Positions 54,583 through 61,894 of a DNA stretch of 64,000 bases are shown here, piece after piece; the first letter of the stretch is position 1, and each line of letters starts with the position of its first letter. The translations under genes and the position numbers were made by a program. Location of the stretch: the NCBI RefSeq assembly GCF_002198115.1, contig NZ_NGNR01000002.1, forward strand, positions 124,001 to 188,000, read 5' to 3'. A model generated the notes under the pieces. It was not told where the DNA came from, did not search any database, and saw only the letters and a list, made by a program, of their open reading frames with translations. Source of the stretch: Robiginitalea sediminis. GTDB lineage: Bacteria; Bacteroidota; Bacteroidia; Flavobacteriales; Flavobacteriaceae.

Positions 54583-55164
54583 ATGAAAACAGTAAAAATG
54601 AACAAGGTAACACAGATAGTATGCCTGGCCCTCCTGGTGGGTGCCGCCATCTCCTGTAAGGAAGCCAATTCCCAGCAGAAGGAAACCCCTGGTCAGGAAG
54701 TAGTCCAGAAACCGGATACGGACCTGCCTACAGCCGTATTGTACGGGAACCTGGAGGTCGTCAAACAGCATATTGCGGCCGGAACAGACCTCAATGCCAA
54801 GGACCCCATGAGCGGTTCCACCCCTTTAATTACAGCTGCCACTTTTGACCAGACCCCGATAGCCCTGGCCCTGGTAGATGCCGGTGCAGAACTGTCTGCC
54901 AAGAACAACGACGGGGCCACCGCCCTGCATGTGGCTGCCTTTTTTGGACGGGTGGAGATCGTGCAAAAACTCCTGGATGCCGGAGCGGATAAAAACGTAC
55001 GCAACAATTACGGTTCTACCCCTCTGGAAAGCGTTGCCGGCCCCTTCGAAGAGGTACAACCCATTTACGAACTCATGCAGGCTCAGCTGGGGCCGTTCGG
55101 GCTGCAGCTCGATATGGCCGAACTGGAGGAGTCCCGCCCTGTGATTGCCATGATGCTGCAATAA
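54583..55164 (+). CDS. Ankyrin-repeat lipoprotein
   Basis: This 193-residue protein has a lipoprotein signal (lipobox AAISC, Cys25) and about three ankyrin repeats (about residues 45-150, clearest at DGATALHVAAFFGRVEIVQKLLDAGADKNV). ATG 54583 and an internal ATG at 54598 are both usable starts. It is likely in the periplasmic leaflet or at the outer membrane and may act through protein contacts. It is followed after 28 bases by a membrane acyltransferase gene and is divergent from the AraC/TPR regulator. Confidence 0.85.
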   Translation: MKTVKMNKVTQIVCLALLVGAAISCKEANSQQKETPGQEVVQKPDTDLPTAVLYGNLEVVKQHIAAGTDLNAKDPMSGSTPLITAATFDQTPIALALVDAGAELSAKNNDGATALHVAAFFGRVEIVQKLLDAGADKNVRNNYGSTPLESVAGPFEEVQPIYELMQAQLGPFGLQLDMAELEESRPVIAMMLQ

Positions 55165-55192
55165 ACCAACCCAAATCAAAAAACGAACAACC

Positions 55193-56278
55193 ATGGAAAG
55201 AAGACACGACATAGACTGGCTGCGGGTAATCGCCATAGGCCTGTTGCTGATTTACCACATTGCGATAATTTTCCAGCCCTGGGCCATGTACATTGGGTTT
55301 ATCCGGAGCGAAGCCCCATTGCAGGACCTCTGGGTACCCATGACCCTGCTGAATGTCTGGCGCATTCCCTTCCTGTTTTTCGTTTCCGGCATGGGGGTGT
55401 TCTTCGCCATCCGAAAACGAAACTGGAAACAATTGCTGCTGGAACGCTCCCAGCGCATCCTGCTCCCCTTTGTTTTCGGGGTATTGGCCATTACCCCCAT
55501 CCACTTTGCCATCTTCCAGTGGAATTACAATTTGCCCCTGTCGTACTATCCCCACGCAGGCCACCTGTGGTTCCTCGGGAATATTTTTGCCTACGTGCTG
55601 CTGTTGTTTCCTCTGTTCTTCTGGCTGCGGAAATATCCGGAAGGGTTGTTTCTAAAGGTTCTACAGCGGGTCTTCTCAAACCCCCTGGGCATCCTTGCCG
55701 TCTCGGTTCTCTTCATAGCAGAGGTCTTGCTGGTAAAGCCCTTGATCTTTGAGATGTATGCAGAAACGGCCCATGGCTTTTTTATCGGCCTCCTGGCTTT
55801 TTTCTTTGGATTCTTATTTGTGGCTGCAGGAAAAACCTTCTGGCCTACGGTCCTGAGGTGGCGATGGCTATATATCGGTCTTGCGGCGGTTCTCTACACC
55901 GTGCGTTTGCTGGTTTTTGACATGAAATCCCCCGGGTATCTGATGGCCCTGGAGTCCAATGCGTGGATCTTCGGGCTTTTTGGGATAGGGTACAAATACC
56001 TGAACCGGCCCAGTGCAGCCCTGCGGTATCTCAGCCAGGCGGCCTACCCCGTGTACATTATCCACATGTTCGTTTTGTACGCCGGGGCAGGCCTGATCCT
56101 GCCGTTGGAACTCCCGCTTTTGGTACAATTTTTTGCTATTGTGGCCTTTACCGGGCTGGTGTGTTTCCTGCTTTACGAATTTGTGATCCGCAGGGTTGGG
56201 CTATTGCGGCCATTATTCGGGCTCAGAGGAAAAGAACGCCCTAAGGAAGTGTTGCACAAAAGCGCGGAGTCCGTTTAA
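55193..56278 (+). CDS. Acyltransferase family 3 membrane protein
   Basis: This 361-residue protein with about ten membrane helices belongs to the acyltransferase_3 family, which O-acylates sugars of the cell surface. The N-terminal RRHDIDWLRVIAIGLLLIYHI contains the conserved Arg and His pair, and RRSQRILLPF-like RSQRILLPFVFG follows. The target cannot be told from the sequence. It is likely co-transcribed with the ankyrin lipoprotein. Confidence 0.85.
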   Translation: MERRHDIDWLRVIAIGLLLIYHIAIIFQPWAMYIGFIRSEAPLQDLWVPMTLLNVWRIPFLFFVSGMGVFFAIRKRNWKQLLLERSQRILLPFVFGVLAITPIHFAIFQWNYNLPLSYYPHAGHLWFLGNIFAYVLLLFPLFFWLRKYPEGLFLKVLQRVFSNPLGILAVSVLFIAEVLLVKPLIFEMYAETAHGFFIGLLAFFFGFLFVAAGKTFWPTVLRWRWLYIGLAAVLYTVRLLVFDMKSPGYLMALESNAWIFGLFGIGYKYLNRPSAALRYLSQAAYPVYIIHMFVLYAGAGLILPLELPLLVQFFAIVAFTGLVCFLLYEFVIRRVGLLRPLFGLRGKERPKEVLHKSAESV

Positions 56279-56340
56279 ACGGGGTCGGGATTTCCAGGAT
56301 TACGTGCGCTTCCTCGCGTGATCCCGGCTGAACGGCCACC

Positions 56341-56359
56341 AAAGGTCCGGTGGACCTTT
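56341..56359. repeat. Inverted repeat
   Basis: AAAGGTCC and GGACCTTT pair around the loop GGT. It directly precedes the first copy of the 27-base direct repeat. Confidence 0.4.
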
Positions 56360-56365
56360 GATAGT

Positions 56366-56392
56366 GAGGAGCCAGGCGGTGCGCGGGCCTTG
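56366..56392 (+). repeat. 27-base direct repeat, copy 1
   Basis: This stretch starting GAGGAGCCAG and ending CGGGCCTTG has a second copy at 56881-56907 with two mismatches. The two copies flank the tRNA-Pro gene. Confidence 0.5.
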
Positions 56393-56544
56393 TCGCTACG
56401 TGTTCAGATCGTACCGGATTACGCTCGCATACTCGCGTGATCCTGAGTGGGGGTAGACTGAAAGAAACCCGATGCGGGCTGGAGCCAGGATTACCTCCCT
56501 TCGGTCGGTGATCCTGAGTGGGGGGGTAGATCGAAATAAACCCT

Positions 56545-56575
56545 GACTTCAGCCGACTGGCTGAAGTCGGTTTTT
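56545..56575 (+). terminator. Rho-independent terminator
   Basis: A perfect 10-pair stem (GACTTCAGCC with GGCTGAAGTC, loop GACT) is followed by GG and five T. It may end the ankyrin-acyltransferase transcript or the hairpin-repeat transcript. Confidence 0.75.
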
Positions 56576-56622
56576 CCCTTTCCTCCGACATTATGAAGCA
56601 AGCTTCAATGTCTTCGGAAATG

Positions 56623-56657
56623 AAAAACCCCGACGACATTGTCGTCAGGGTTTTTTT
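56623..56657. terminator. Bidirectional terminator beside tRNA-Pro
   Basis: AAAAACCC and GGGTTTTT pair around GACGAC and GTCGTC. The minus-strand T-tract fits the end of the tRNA-Pro transcript. Confidence 0.8.
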
Positions 56658-56659
56658 CG

Positions 56660-56734
56660 TCGGGGTGGCAGGATTCGAACCTGCGACCTCCTGCTCCCAA
56701 AGCAGGCGCGATAACCGGGCTACGCTACACCCCG
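56660..56734 (-). tRNA. tRNA-Pro (anticodon TGG)
   Basis: On the minus strand the acceptor CGGGGTG pairs with CACCCCG, with discriminator A; the D arm, an anticodon stem CCTGC/GCAGG with loop TTTGGGA (anticodon TGG), and a T arm with GGTTCGAATCC follow. CCA is not encoded. Confidence 0.93.
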
Positions 56735-56790
56735 AGTAGCAGCTGAAGCTGCAAATTCCAGAAAGGTAAATTCCAAATTCCAAAGCTACT

Positions 56791-56860
56791 TGTGTAGCCC
56801 GGGAACCGGGCGGAGTTTATCCCAAACAGAACAACCCCGTTGTTCTGGTTTGGGGCTACA
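56791..56860. repeat. Large nested inverted repeat after tRNA-Pro
   Basis: CCCAAACAGAACAAC (56821-56835) pairs with the 16-base right arm at 56839-56854 with one bulge. An outer pair, GTGTAGCCC near 56792 and GGGCTACAC near 56853, also fits. The right outer part resembles the tRNA-Pro end GCTACACCCCG, so part of this may derive from tRNA duplication. Confidence 0.4.
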
Positions 56861-56880
56861 CCCCGGGCCGAGTGTTTGGC

Positions 56881-56907
56881 GAGGAGCCAGCCGGCGCGCG
56901 GGCCTTG
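56881..56907 (+). repeat. 27-base direct repeat, copy 2
   Basis: This is the second copy of the repeat at 56366, differing at two positions. It lies between the tRNA-Pro and tRNA-Ser genes. Confidence 0.5.
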
Positions 56908-57025
56908 CTGTTTTCCTGCCACTTCCCCAGGGGAAGTATGAAACACTCAAGAAAAAATTCCAAAACCCGAATTCCAGCTCGAATCAGGGCTTTGGAATTG
57001 CATTTTCCGCCTTATGGCGGGTCTG

Positions 57026-57109
57026 CGGAGAGACTGGGACTCGAACCCAGGCGACGGTTACCCGCCGACAGATTAGCAATCTGCTCCGTTACCACTCCGG
57101 CACCTCTCC
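57026..57109 (-). tRNA. tRNA-Ser (anticodon GCT)
   Basis: This is an 84-base class II tRNA. The acceptor GGAGAGG pairs with TCTCTCC, and the anticodon loop TTGCTAA holds GCT. A long variable arm (CGGCGGGTAACCGTCG) and a T arm with GGTTCGAGTCC follow; the discriminator is G. These are all serine features. Confidence 0.93.
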
Positions 57110-57399
57110 ATTCCCTGCCGAAAGACAGGGAAGCGCAAACGAAATTGCGGATGCAAATGTAATTTTTCGCCTGCTCTAACGCAACCTTTTTAAAGATTTT
57201 TTTCCGGTTAGTAAGGGGTTTCCGTTACGCTGGCCGTCTCACTGCATCCCGCAAGGATTTCACGCAGAAAAACGGTGTCCTCCCGCTGATTTGGGTCATT
57301 GCCAGGATACCTGCCGTCTGTTATTTTAATCTTCCCATTCGCCCGGAAGCCTTTCGGATGCGGGCCGGGGAAATCAGTAACCCCTAAAAACGAGAAGTC

Positions 57400-57618
57400 A
57401 TGAGTGTACTAAAAGTGGTTGAAATCCTGGGGAATTCTACGGTGAGTTTTGAACACGCCATTGAAAACATCCTCAAAGAGGCTTCGGTTTCCCTCAGGGA
57501 AATCAAGTCCATCTATGTGAAAGACATGCAGGTAACGGTAAAGGACAACAAGGTTGATCAGTACCGCGTCAATGCCAAAATAACCTTTGTGGTGCAGCAC
57601 AATTGGCCCAACCCGTAG
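57400..57618 (+). CDS. Dodecin-like small protein
   Basis: This 72-residue protein fits the dodecin family, whose dodecamers store flavin and coenzyme A: VLKVVEILGNSTVSFEHAIENILKEASVSLREIKSIYVKDMQ followed by YRVNAKITFVV. At the position of the flavin-stacking Trp of characterised dodecins I read Ser or Tyr (KSIYV), so flavin binding is uncertain here. It lies alone. The upstream gap of about 290 bases from the tRNA-Ser gene shows nothing else except a weak TATTTTAA box near 57322. Confidence 0.85.
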   Translation: MSVLKVVEILGNSTVSFEHAIENILKEASVSLREIKSIYVKDMQVTVKDNKVDQYRVNAKITFVVQHNWPNP

Positions 57619-57660
57619 GGCGTTGTGCCGGGCATAACGAGGTAATTGCAATGACCGTTA

Positions 57661-58539
57661 TCAGCGCAGTCCGAGCTCCTCGAGGTTGCCGAAGCTGATT
57701 CGGATGGCCTCGAGGGGCTGCATGCCGTCAAAGGTCATGTCCTGTTCCACGATGTAGTATTCCAGGCCTGCCTGCCCGCTCTTGGCCAGGATGCGTTTAA
57801 AATCTATACTCCCGGTTCCCACAGGGGCGAAGCGGCCCTGGCTATCCATGTCCTTCAGGTGCCAGCTTTTAAACCTTCCCGGGTATTTTTCAAAGTACTC
57901 CAGGGGGTCCGCACCCGCGCGGGTCACCCAGTAGAGATCCATTTGAAAATTCACGACTTCCGGGTCGGTATGCTCCAGGAAGTAGTCCATGGGCACTACC
58001 CCTGCTGCGTTTTCCTTGAATTCAAAATCGTGGTTGTGGTAGAGCAGTTGTAAACCGGCGGCCTTGCATTTTTCACCTACTGTGTTAATAATGTGTGTTA
58101 CTTCCTCCACATCCTCGCTCATGGACATCGTCCGCGTCTGCGGGTCGAACTTAAAATGCCCCATGGGGGGAATGGGAATTACGAAATACCGGAACCCTGC
58201 CGCTTTCGAATCTGCGATCATCTGGTCTGCATTCTCCAGGGTTACCCCACCCTGGTGGACGCTCATAGGGACCAGGCCCAGGGACTCCAGATACTCCTTG
58301 AAGGCTGTGGGTTCCATCCCATAGAATTTTCCGTCTGCATAATTGGTAGCTTCAATATTCACATACCCGAGGTCTGCTACCTGGCGCAACACGCCCTTTG
58401 GGTCTTCGTCCATCAGGTCCCTGACGGTATAAAGGGTTGCCCCTGGGGCAGGGGTATCAGGTGCTGACTGACAACTCGCAAGGAGCAATACGGCTGGAAG
58501 GATGATCCAAAAGCGTTTGAGGGAATAGATCGTTTTCAT
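57661..58539 (-). CDS. Lipoprotein of the sugar isomerase/epimerase TIM-barrel fold
   Basis: This 292-residue protein has a lipoprotein signal (lipobox LLASC, Cys23) and an AP endonuclease 2/xylose-isomerase-like barrel. Conserved pieces are YVNIEATNYADG, LLYHNHDFEFK, VNFQMDLYWVTRAGADP, and the late VEQDMT; His, Glu and Asp there are the usual metal ligands. Lipid-anchored members of this family occur in Bacteroidetes sugar-degradation gene sets, but no such set is next to it. The substrate is unknown. Confidence 0.85.
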   Translation of the reverse strand: MKTIYSLKRFWIILPAVLLLASCQSAPDTPAPGATLYTVRDLMDEDPKGVLRQVADLGYVNIEATNYADGKFYGMEPTAFKEYLESLGLVPMSVHQGGVTLENADQMIADSKAAGFRYFVIPIPPMGHFKFDPQTRTMSMSEDVEEVTHIINTVGEKCKAAGLQLLYHNHDFEFKENAAGVVPMDYFLEHTDPEVVNFQMDLYWVTRAGADPLEYFEKYPGRFKSWHLKDMDSQGRFAPVGTGSIDFKRILAKSGQAGLEYYIVEQDMTFDGMQPLEAIRISFGNLEELGLR

Positions 58540-58702
58540 GTTTGGAAATTTGGTTTAGGGGTCCCGGCAAGTTTCCCGGGAATGGCATAAAGGTAGGTAT
58601 TTTCAGGTGTGCAGCCCACACGTATTTCGGGGAATGATTCAGGTCATTTCGGCGTTTGGCTATTCCGGATAACTTGCCAGGGTATTATGTAGCTATTTGG
58701 CC

Positions 58703-59191
58703 ATGAAAAATATCAAAAACCCATCTGGGGAGCCCCAGCGGGAGCTCACCGGAAGAATCTCCCGGGAACTCCTCGCCAGGAACTGTTTTGGTTCCCTCGC
58801 ATATTTGGCCCACGGCGTCCCCTATGTGCTTCCGATCACATACTTCTATGACAAAGAGCGGAACTTCCTGGTGAGCTACAGCATGGAAGGTCATAAGATC
58901 CAGGCTATGCGGGAGCACCCTGAGGTAGCCCTTTTGGTCTACGAAATGCAGGACCCGGGTCAGTGGGTTTCCGTTCAGGTGCACGGGCGTTTTGAGGAAG
59001 TTCGGCAGATTGATGCAAAGGCATGTCTGCACCGTTTTACAGAAGGGGTGCGCAGCATTCTGAAATCGAGGGGGGAAGACCAGGCATCGGTCATTCCGGA
59101 TTTCTCCAGCAAGTCGGAAACTATGGGTATTCCGGTAGTATACCGCATCCGGCCCACAGTTTGGGAGGGCCGCTGCAGGGAACGGGACTAA
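58703..59191 (+). CDS. Pyridoxamine 5'-phosphate oxidase-fold protein
   Basis: This 162-residue protein has the split-barrel flavin-binding fold of PNPOx-like proteins (RNCFGSLAYLAHGVPYVLPITYFYD, YSMEGHKIQAMREHPEVALLVYEM, WVSVQVHGRFEEV). It is likely an FMN- or F420-type reductase or a haem-related protein; nothing marks it as the vitamin B6 enzyme itself. I start at ATG 58703 rather than the TTG two codons upstream. Its stop overlaps the stop of the convergent tlpA-like gene by four bases. Confidence 0.8.
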   Translation: MKNIKNPSGEPQRELTGRISRELLARNCFGSLAYLAHGVPYVLPITYFYDKERNFLVSYSMEGHKIQAMREHPEVALLVYEMQDPGQWVSVQVHGRFEEVRQIDAKACLHRFTEGVRSILKSRGEDQASVIPDFSSKSETMGIPVVYRIRPTVWEGRCRERD

Positions 59192-59781
59192 TCCAGGAGG
59201 GCATTCAGAAAGGCCTTGTTTTCCGGGGTGTTGAAGTCCGCCATTCCCAGGTTCCGGTAAATAACGCCGTTTTTCCGGTCCACCACCAGGGTAAGGGGAA
59301 TAGATCCGGTGCGAAACACCTCTGGTGCCGGCCCCTTGACCTGCAGGAGTTCGAACGGATATTCCTTCTGGCTCAGGAAGGTACCTGCTTTTTGAAAGGT
59401 CCGGTCCCGGTTGATCATCACAAAACCCACCTGCGGGTGTACCTGCTTATACAATTCATGGATACCCGGCATTTCGGCAATGCAAGGGGCACACCAGGTG
59501 GCCCAGTAGTTGATAAAGAGGACTTTTTGCGGATATTCCGCAGCGGTCCGGGTTTGCCCTTCGGCATCCTCCAGCAGCAGCTCCTGTAACTCGGTTTCCG
59601 AGACGGGCATTTGCTGGAAGGTGGAAATCCCAGCGGGTTTAGGTTGGACCACCCCGGTAGCGATAAGCCGGTTCTGCAGTCCGTTGTACAGGCGGATATG
59701 GAGCCCGCTCCAATAGGCCAGGCCCATGGCTGCAACAGCCAGTATACTCAAAACGAGTCCCTTTTTTCCCGCAGGTTTCAT
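59188..59781 (-). CDS. TlpA-like thiol-disulfide oxidoreductase
   Basis: This 197-residue protein has one N-terminal membrane anchor (about 9-26) and a periplasmic thioredoxin domain with the active site WATWCAPC (near residue 97). The cis-Pro region is SIPLTLVVD. It probably keeps periplasmic or cytochrome c Cys reduced. Nearby genes give no pathway link. Confidence 0.9.
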   Translation of the reverse strand: MKPAGKKGLVLSILAVAAMGLAYWSGLHIRLYNGLQNRLIATGVVQPKPAGISTFQQMPVSETELQELLLEDAEGQTRTAAEYPQKVLFINYWATWCAPCIAEMPGIHELYKQVHPQVGFVMINRDRTFQKAGTFLSQKEYPFELLQVKGPAPEVFRTGSIPLTLVVDRKNGVIYRNLGMADFNTPENKAFLNALLD

Positions 59782-59857
59782 ACCAAGGTATTTAGCGTTA
59801 AAAGTACAGTTTTTCGACCTTTTCCTGTGTAACCCCGGTTACCCCGAGGGCCATTTG

Positions 59858-59890
59858 TTGCCCATAATCTTCCCGGCTATTGTATTTTTG
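59858..59890 (+). promoter_or_regulatory. Promoter of exonuclease III gene
   Basis: TTG at 59858-59860 is followed after 22 bases by TATTTTTG at 59883-59890. The spacing is a little long for the consensus. It would give a very short 5' leader before the GTG at 59907. Confidence 0.5.
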
Positions 59891-59906
59891 GGTAAAACCA
59901 GTAGGA

Positions 59907-60671
59907 GTGAAACTGATTTCATGGAACGTTAATGGCATTCGGGCCATTGCCAAAAAGGACTTTTCGGCCTCTGTTAAGGCGCTTAACCCTGATATCCTGT
60001 GCTTGCAGGAAACCAAAGCGGACCCGGATAACGTAGCCGAAATCGCTTCGGGGTTTAACGGCTACCACTGTTATGCGTTCCTCGGGGAACAGAAAGGGTA
60101 TTCCGGGACGGCAATCCTCAGTAAAACCGAACCTCTTCAGGTAACGACCGGCGGGGACCATGCACTTCTCCAGGCAGAGGGGCGAATCCAGTGTGCGGAT
60201 TTCGGGACCTTCTTCCTGGTGAATGCCTATGTGCCAAATTCCGGAAACGGCCTCAAGCGGCTGGAACACCGAAAGGAATGGGATGCGGCCTTCCTGGAGT
60301 ACCTGCAGTCCCTCAAGGAAGAGAAACCACTGATCCTCTGTGGGGACCTGAACGTGGCCCACCGCCCCATCGACCTGAAAAATGACAAGTCCAATTACAA
60401 CAAAACGGCCGGGTATACCCAGGATGAAATTGACGGGATGGACCGCCTGCTGGGAATGGGAATGGTCGATACCTTCCGGCGCCAGTATCCGGATAAGGAA
60501 GCCTATTCGTACTGGAGTTATCGGTTTAATGCCCGACAGAAAAATATCGGGTGGCGCATCGATTATTTCCTGGTAAGCGAGGACCTGGCAGACCGGGTTG
60601 AGGATGCTGCGATTTATGCCGAATACGAAGGCTCGGACCACTGCCCCATTGGCATTCAGCTGGGTCTGTAA
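59907..60671 (+). CDS. Exonuclease III (AP endonuclease)
   Basis: This 254-residue protein repairs abasic sites. Motifs in order: ISWNVNGIRA, LCLQETKAD with the metal Glu, NAYVPNSG, CGDLNVAH, YWSYRFNARQKNIGWRIDYFL and the final SDHCPIGI with catalytic Asp-His. I start at GTG 59907 (KLISWNVNG follows), the family's usual beginning; the frame upstream includes the promoter box. It is divergent from the tlpA-like gene. Confidence 0.95.
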   Translation: MKLISWNVNGIRAIAKKDFSASVKALNPDILCLQETKADPDNVAEIASGFNGYHCYAFLGEQKGYSGTAILSKTEPLQVTTGGDHALLQAEGRIQCADFGTFFLVNAYVPNSGNGLKRLEHRKEWDAAFLEYLQSLKEEKPLILCGDLNVAHRPIDLKNDKSNYNKTAGYTQDEIDGMDRLLGMGMVDTFRRQYPDKEAYSYWSYRFNARQKNIGWRIDYFLVSEDLADRVEDAAIYAEYEGSDHCPIGIQLGL

Positions 60672-60675
60672 CGGC

Positions 60676-61458
60676 TCAGGAACCCCGTAGTACCTTCTTT
60701 CCCATTTCCCCAAGCCACCACTGCTCGCGGGGTGGCTTGCGCACCAGCCCGAACCGCTTCACGGCATGTACCTTCAGGTGTTCGACCATTTCCGGGACCG
60801 AATCCGTCATAAAAAGCAGGTCCATATCTTCCGGGGCAATGCTCTCGTTACGGGCCATGAGCTGGATATGCTCGTAGAGTTCCTTATGGTACTCCTTCCC
60901 CATAAGTACCACTGGAAAACTATTGATCATCCGGGTCTGGATCAGGGTGAGGGATTCGAAGAGCTCGTCCAGGGTGCCAATCCCCCCCGGCATGACCACA
61001 AAGGCATACGAATACTTCAGGAGCATAAACTTGCGGACAAAGAAGTAGGGGATGTTCACCCATTTATGCAGGTAGGGGTTGGCGTGCTGTTCTTTGGGAA
61101 GGACAATATTGCACCCTATAGAGTACCCCCCGTTTTCATAGGCGCCCTTATTGGCAGCCTCCATAATGCCGGGCCCGCCTCCCGTCATGACCGTAAAACC
61201 GAGTTCCGCCAGGGCCTTGCCAACCGCTTCGGCCTGCTGGTAGTAGGGGTTATCCGGGGTAAACCGGGCCGAACCGAATACGGTTACACATGGCCCCACA
61301 AAGTGAAGCTTCCGGAAGGCGCGGATAAAGTGGTAGGCCACCTTAAGGGTAAACCACAGTTCGCGGAAACGGTTCCTGGGGCCCTGCAGGAAGGCACGTT
61401 CCTCCTGAAGGCTCAAACGCTCGCTGTGGTCTGGGGCAGGTTTCGATGCAGCTGACAT
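60676..61458 (-). CDS. LOG-family protein (TIGR00730), cytokinin-riboside phosphoribohydrolase-like
   Basis: This 260-residue Rossmann-fold protein has both LOG motifs, GGGPGIMEAANKGA and PGGIGTLDELFE. Relatives release the base from nucleoside monophosphates. I chose ATG 61458 (MSAASK) over the longer frame because the 20 upstream codons overlap the intergenic region and are not conserved-looking. It ends 5 bases after the exonuclease III stop, convergently. Confidence 0.9.
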   Translation of the reverse strand: MSAASKPAPDHSERLSLQEERAFLQGPRNRFRELWFTLKVAYHFIRAFRKLHFVGPCVTVFGSARFTPDNPYYQQAEAVGKALAELGFTVMTGGGPGIMEAANKGAYENGGYSIGCNIVLPKEQHANPYLHKWVNIPYFFVRKFMLLKYSYAFVVMPGGIGTLDELFESLTLIQTRMINSFPVVLMGKEYHKELYEHIQLMARNESIAPEDMDLLFMTDSVPEMVEHLKVHAVKRFGLVRKPPREQWWLGEMGKKVLRGS

Positions 61459-61522
61459 AATCGGAGTTTTCTCCCGTAAAGGTAGGTATAGGCGGGCAGA
61501 TGCAGAAGCCCCCGGCAAGGGG

Positions 61523-61553
61523 TTTGCCCAACCACTTCAAATCCGTATTTTTA
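61523..61553 (+). promoter_or_regulatory. Promoter of the acetate-uptake genes
   Basis: TTTG at 61523-61526 is followed after 19 bases by TATTTTTA (61546-61553), one mismatch from TAnnTTTG. It lies 41 bases before the DUF4212 gene start. Confidence 0.5.
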
Positions 61554-61594
61554 GCGTGAAGCCGGGTTGGTTCCCGGTATATAAACCCAAACCC

Positions 61595-61876
61595 ATGAAA
61601 AACCCCCAACCCCACTTACAAGCAGAGGCCCGTGCCTATTGGCGCGCCAACCTCAGGCTGGTCGGCATCCTCTTACTGGTCTGGTTCCTGGTTTCCTACG
61701 GGGCCGGAATCCTCCTGCGCCAATGGCTGGACCAATGGTCAGTTGGCGGCTTTAAACTGGGCTTCTGGTTTGCCCAGCAGGGGGCTATCTACGTTTTTGT
61801 CGTGCTGATCTTTATCTATGTGGCCGGGATGAACCACCTGGACCGAAAATACGGGTATAACGACCCGGAATCCTAA
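61595..61876 (+). CDS. DUF4212 small subunit of a sodium/solute symporter
   Basis: This 93-residue protein has two membrane helices and the family landmarks YWRANLRLVGILLLVWFLVSYG, FWFAQQGAIYVFVVLIFIY and LDRKYG near the end. Such proteins accompany ActP-like symporters as a small subunit. I use ATG 61595 because the upstream frame overlaps the promoter. The symporter starts 18 bases after the stop. Confidence 0.93.
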   Translation: MKNPQPHLQAEARAYWRANLRLVGILLLVWFLVSYGAGILLRQWLDQWSVGGFKLGFWFAQQGAIYVFVVLIFIYVAGMNHLDRKYGYNDPES

Positions 61877-61894
61877 CCGAGAAATATCCCTGTC

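Larger units (their letters stand above)
56297..56514. repeat. Three copies of a small hairpin repeat with compensatory changes
   Basis: Copies lie at 56297-56324, 56416-56443 and 56488-56514. Each starts GGATTAC, ends GTGATCC and folds to a stem of 8-10 pairs. The inner stem pairs differ but remain paired: ACGC/GCGT in copy 2 and ACC/GGT in copy 3. Copies 2 and 3 also share a tail TGAGTGGGGG(GG)TAGA followed by AAACCC. Copies 2 and 3 are 72 bases apart. Confidence 0.55.

Noticed and set aside
54432-54659. Plus-strand frame of 75 codons before the ankyrin gene
   Set aside because: It overlaps the real lipoprotein signal in another frame and the candidate operator repeats.
56241-56783. Minus-strand frame of 180 codons covering tRNA-Pro
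   Set aside because: It translates through a tRNA, terminators and hairpin repeats, a common false gene.
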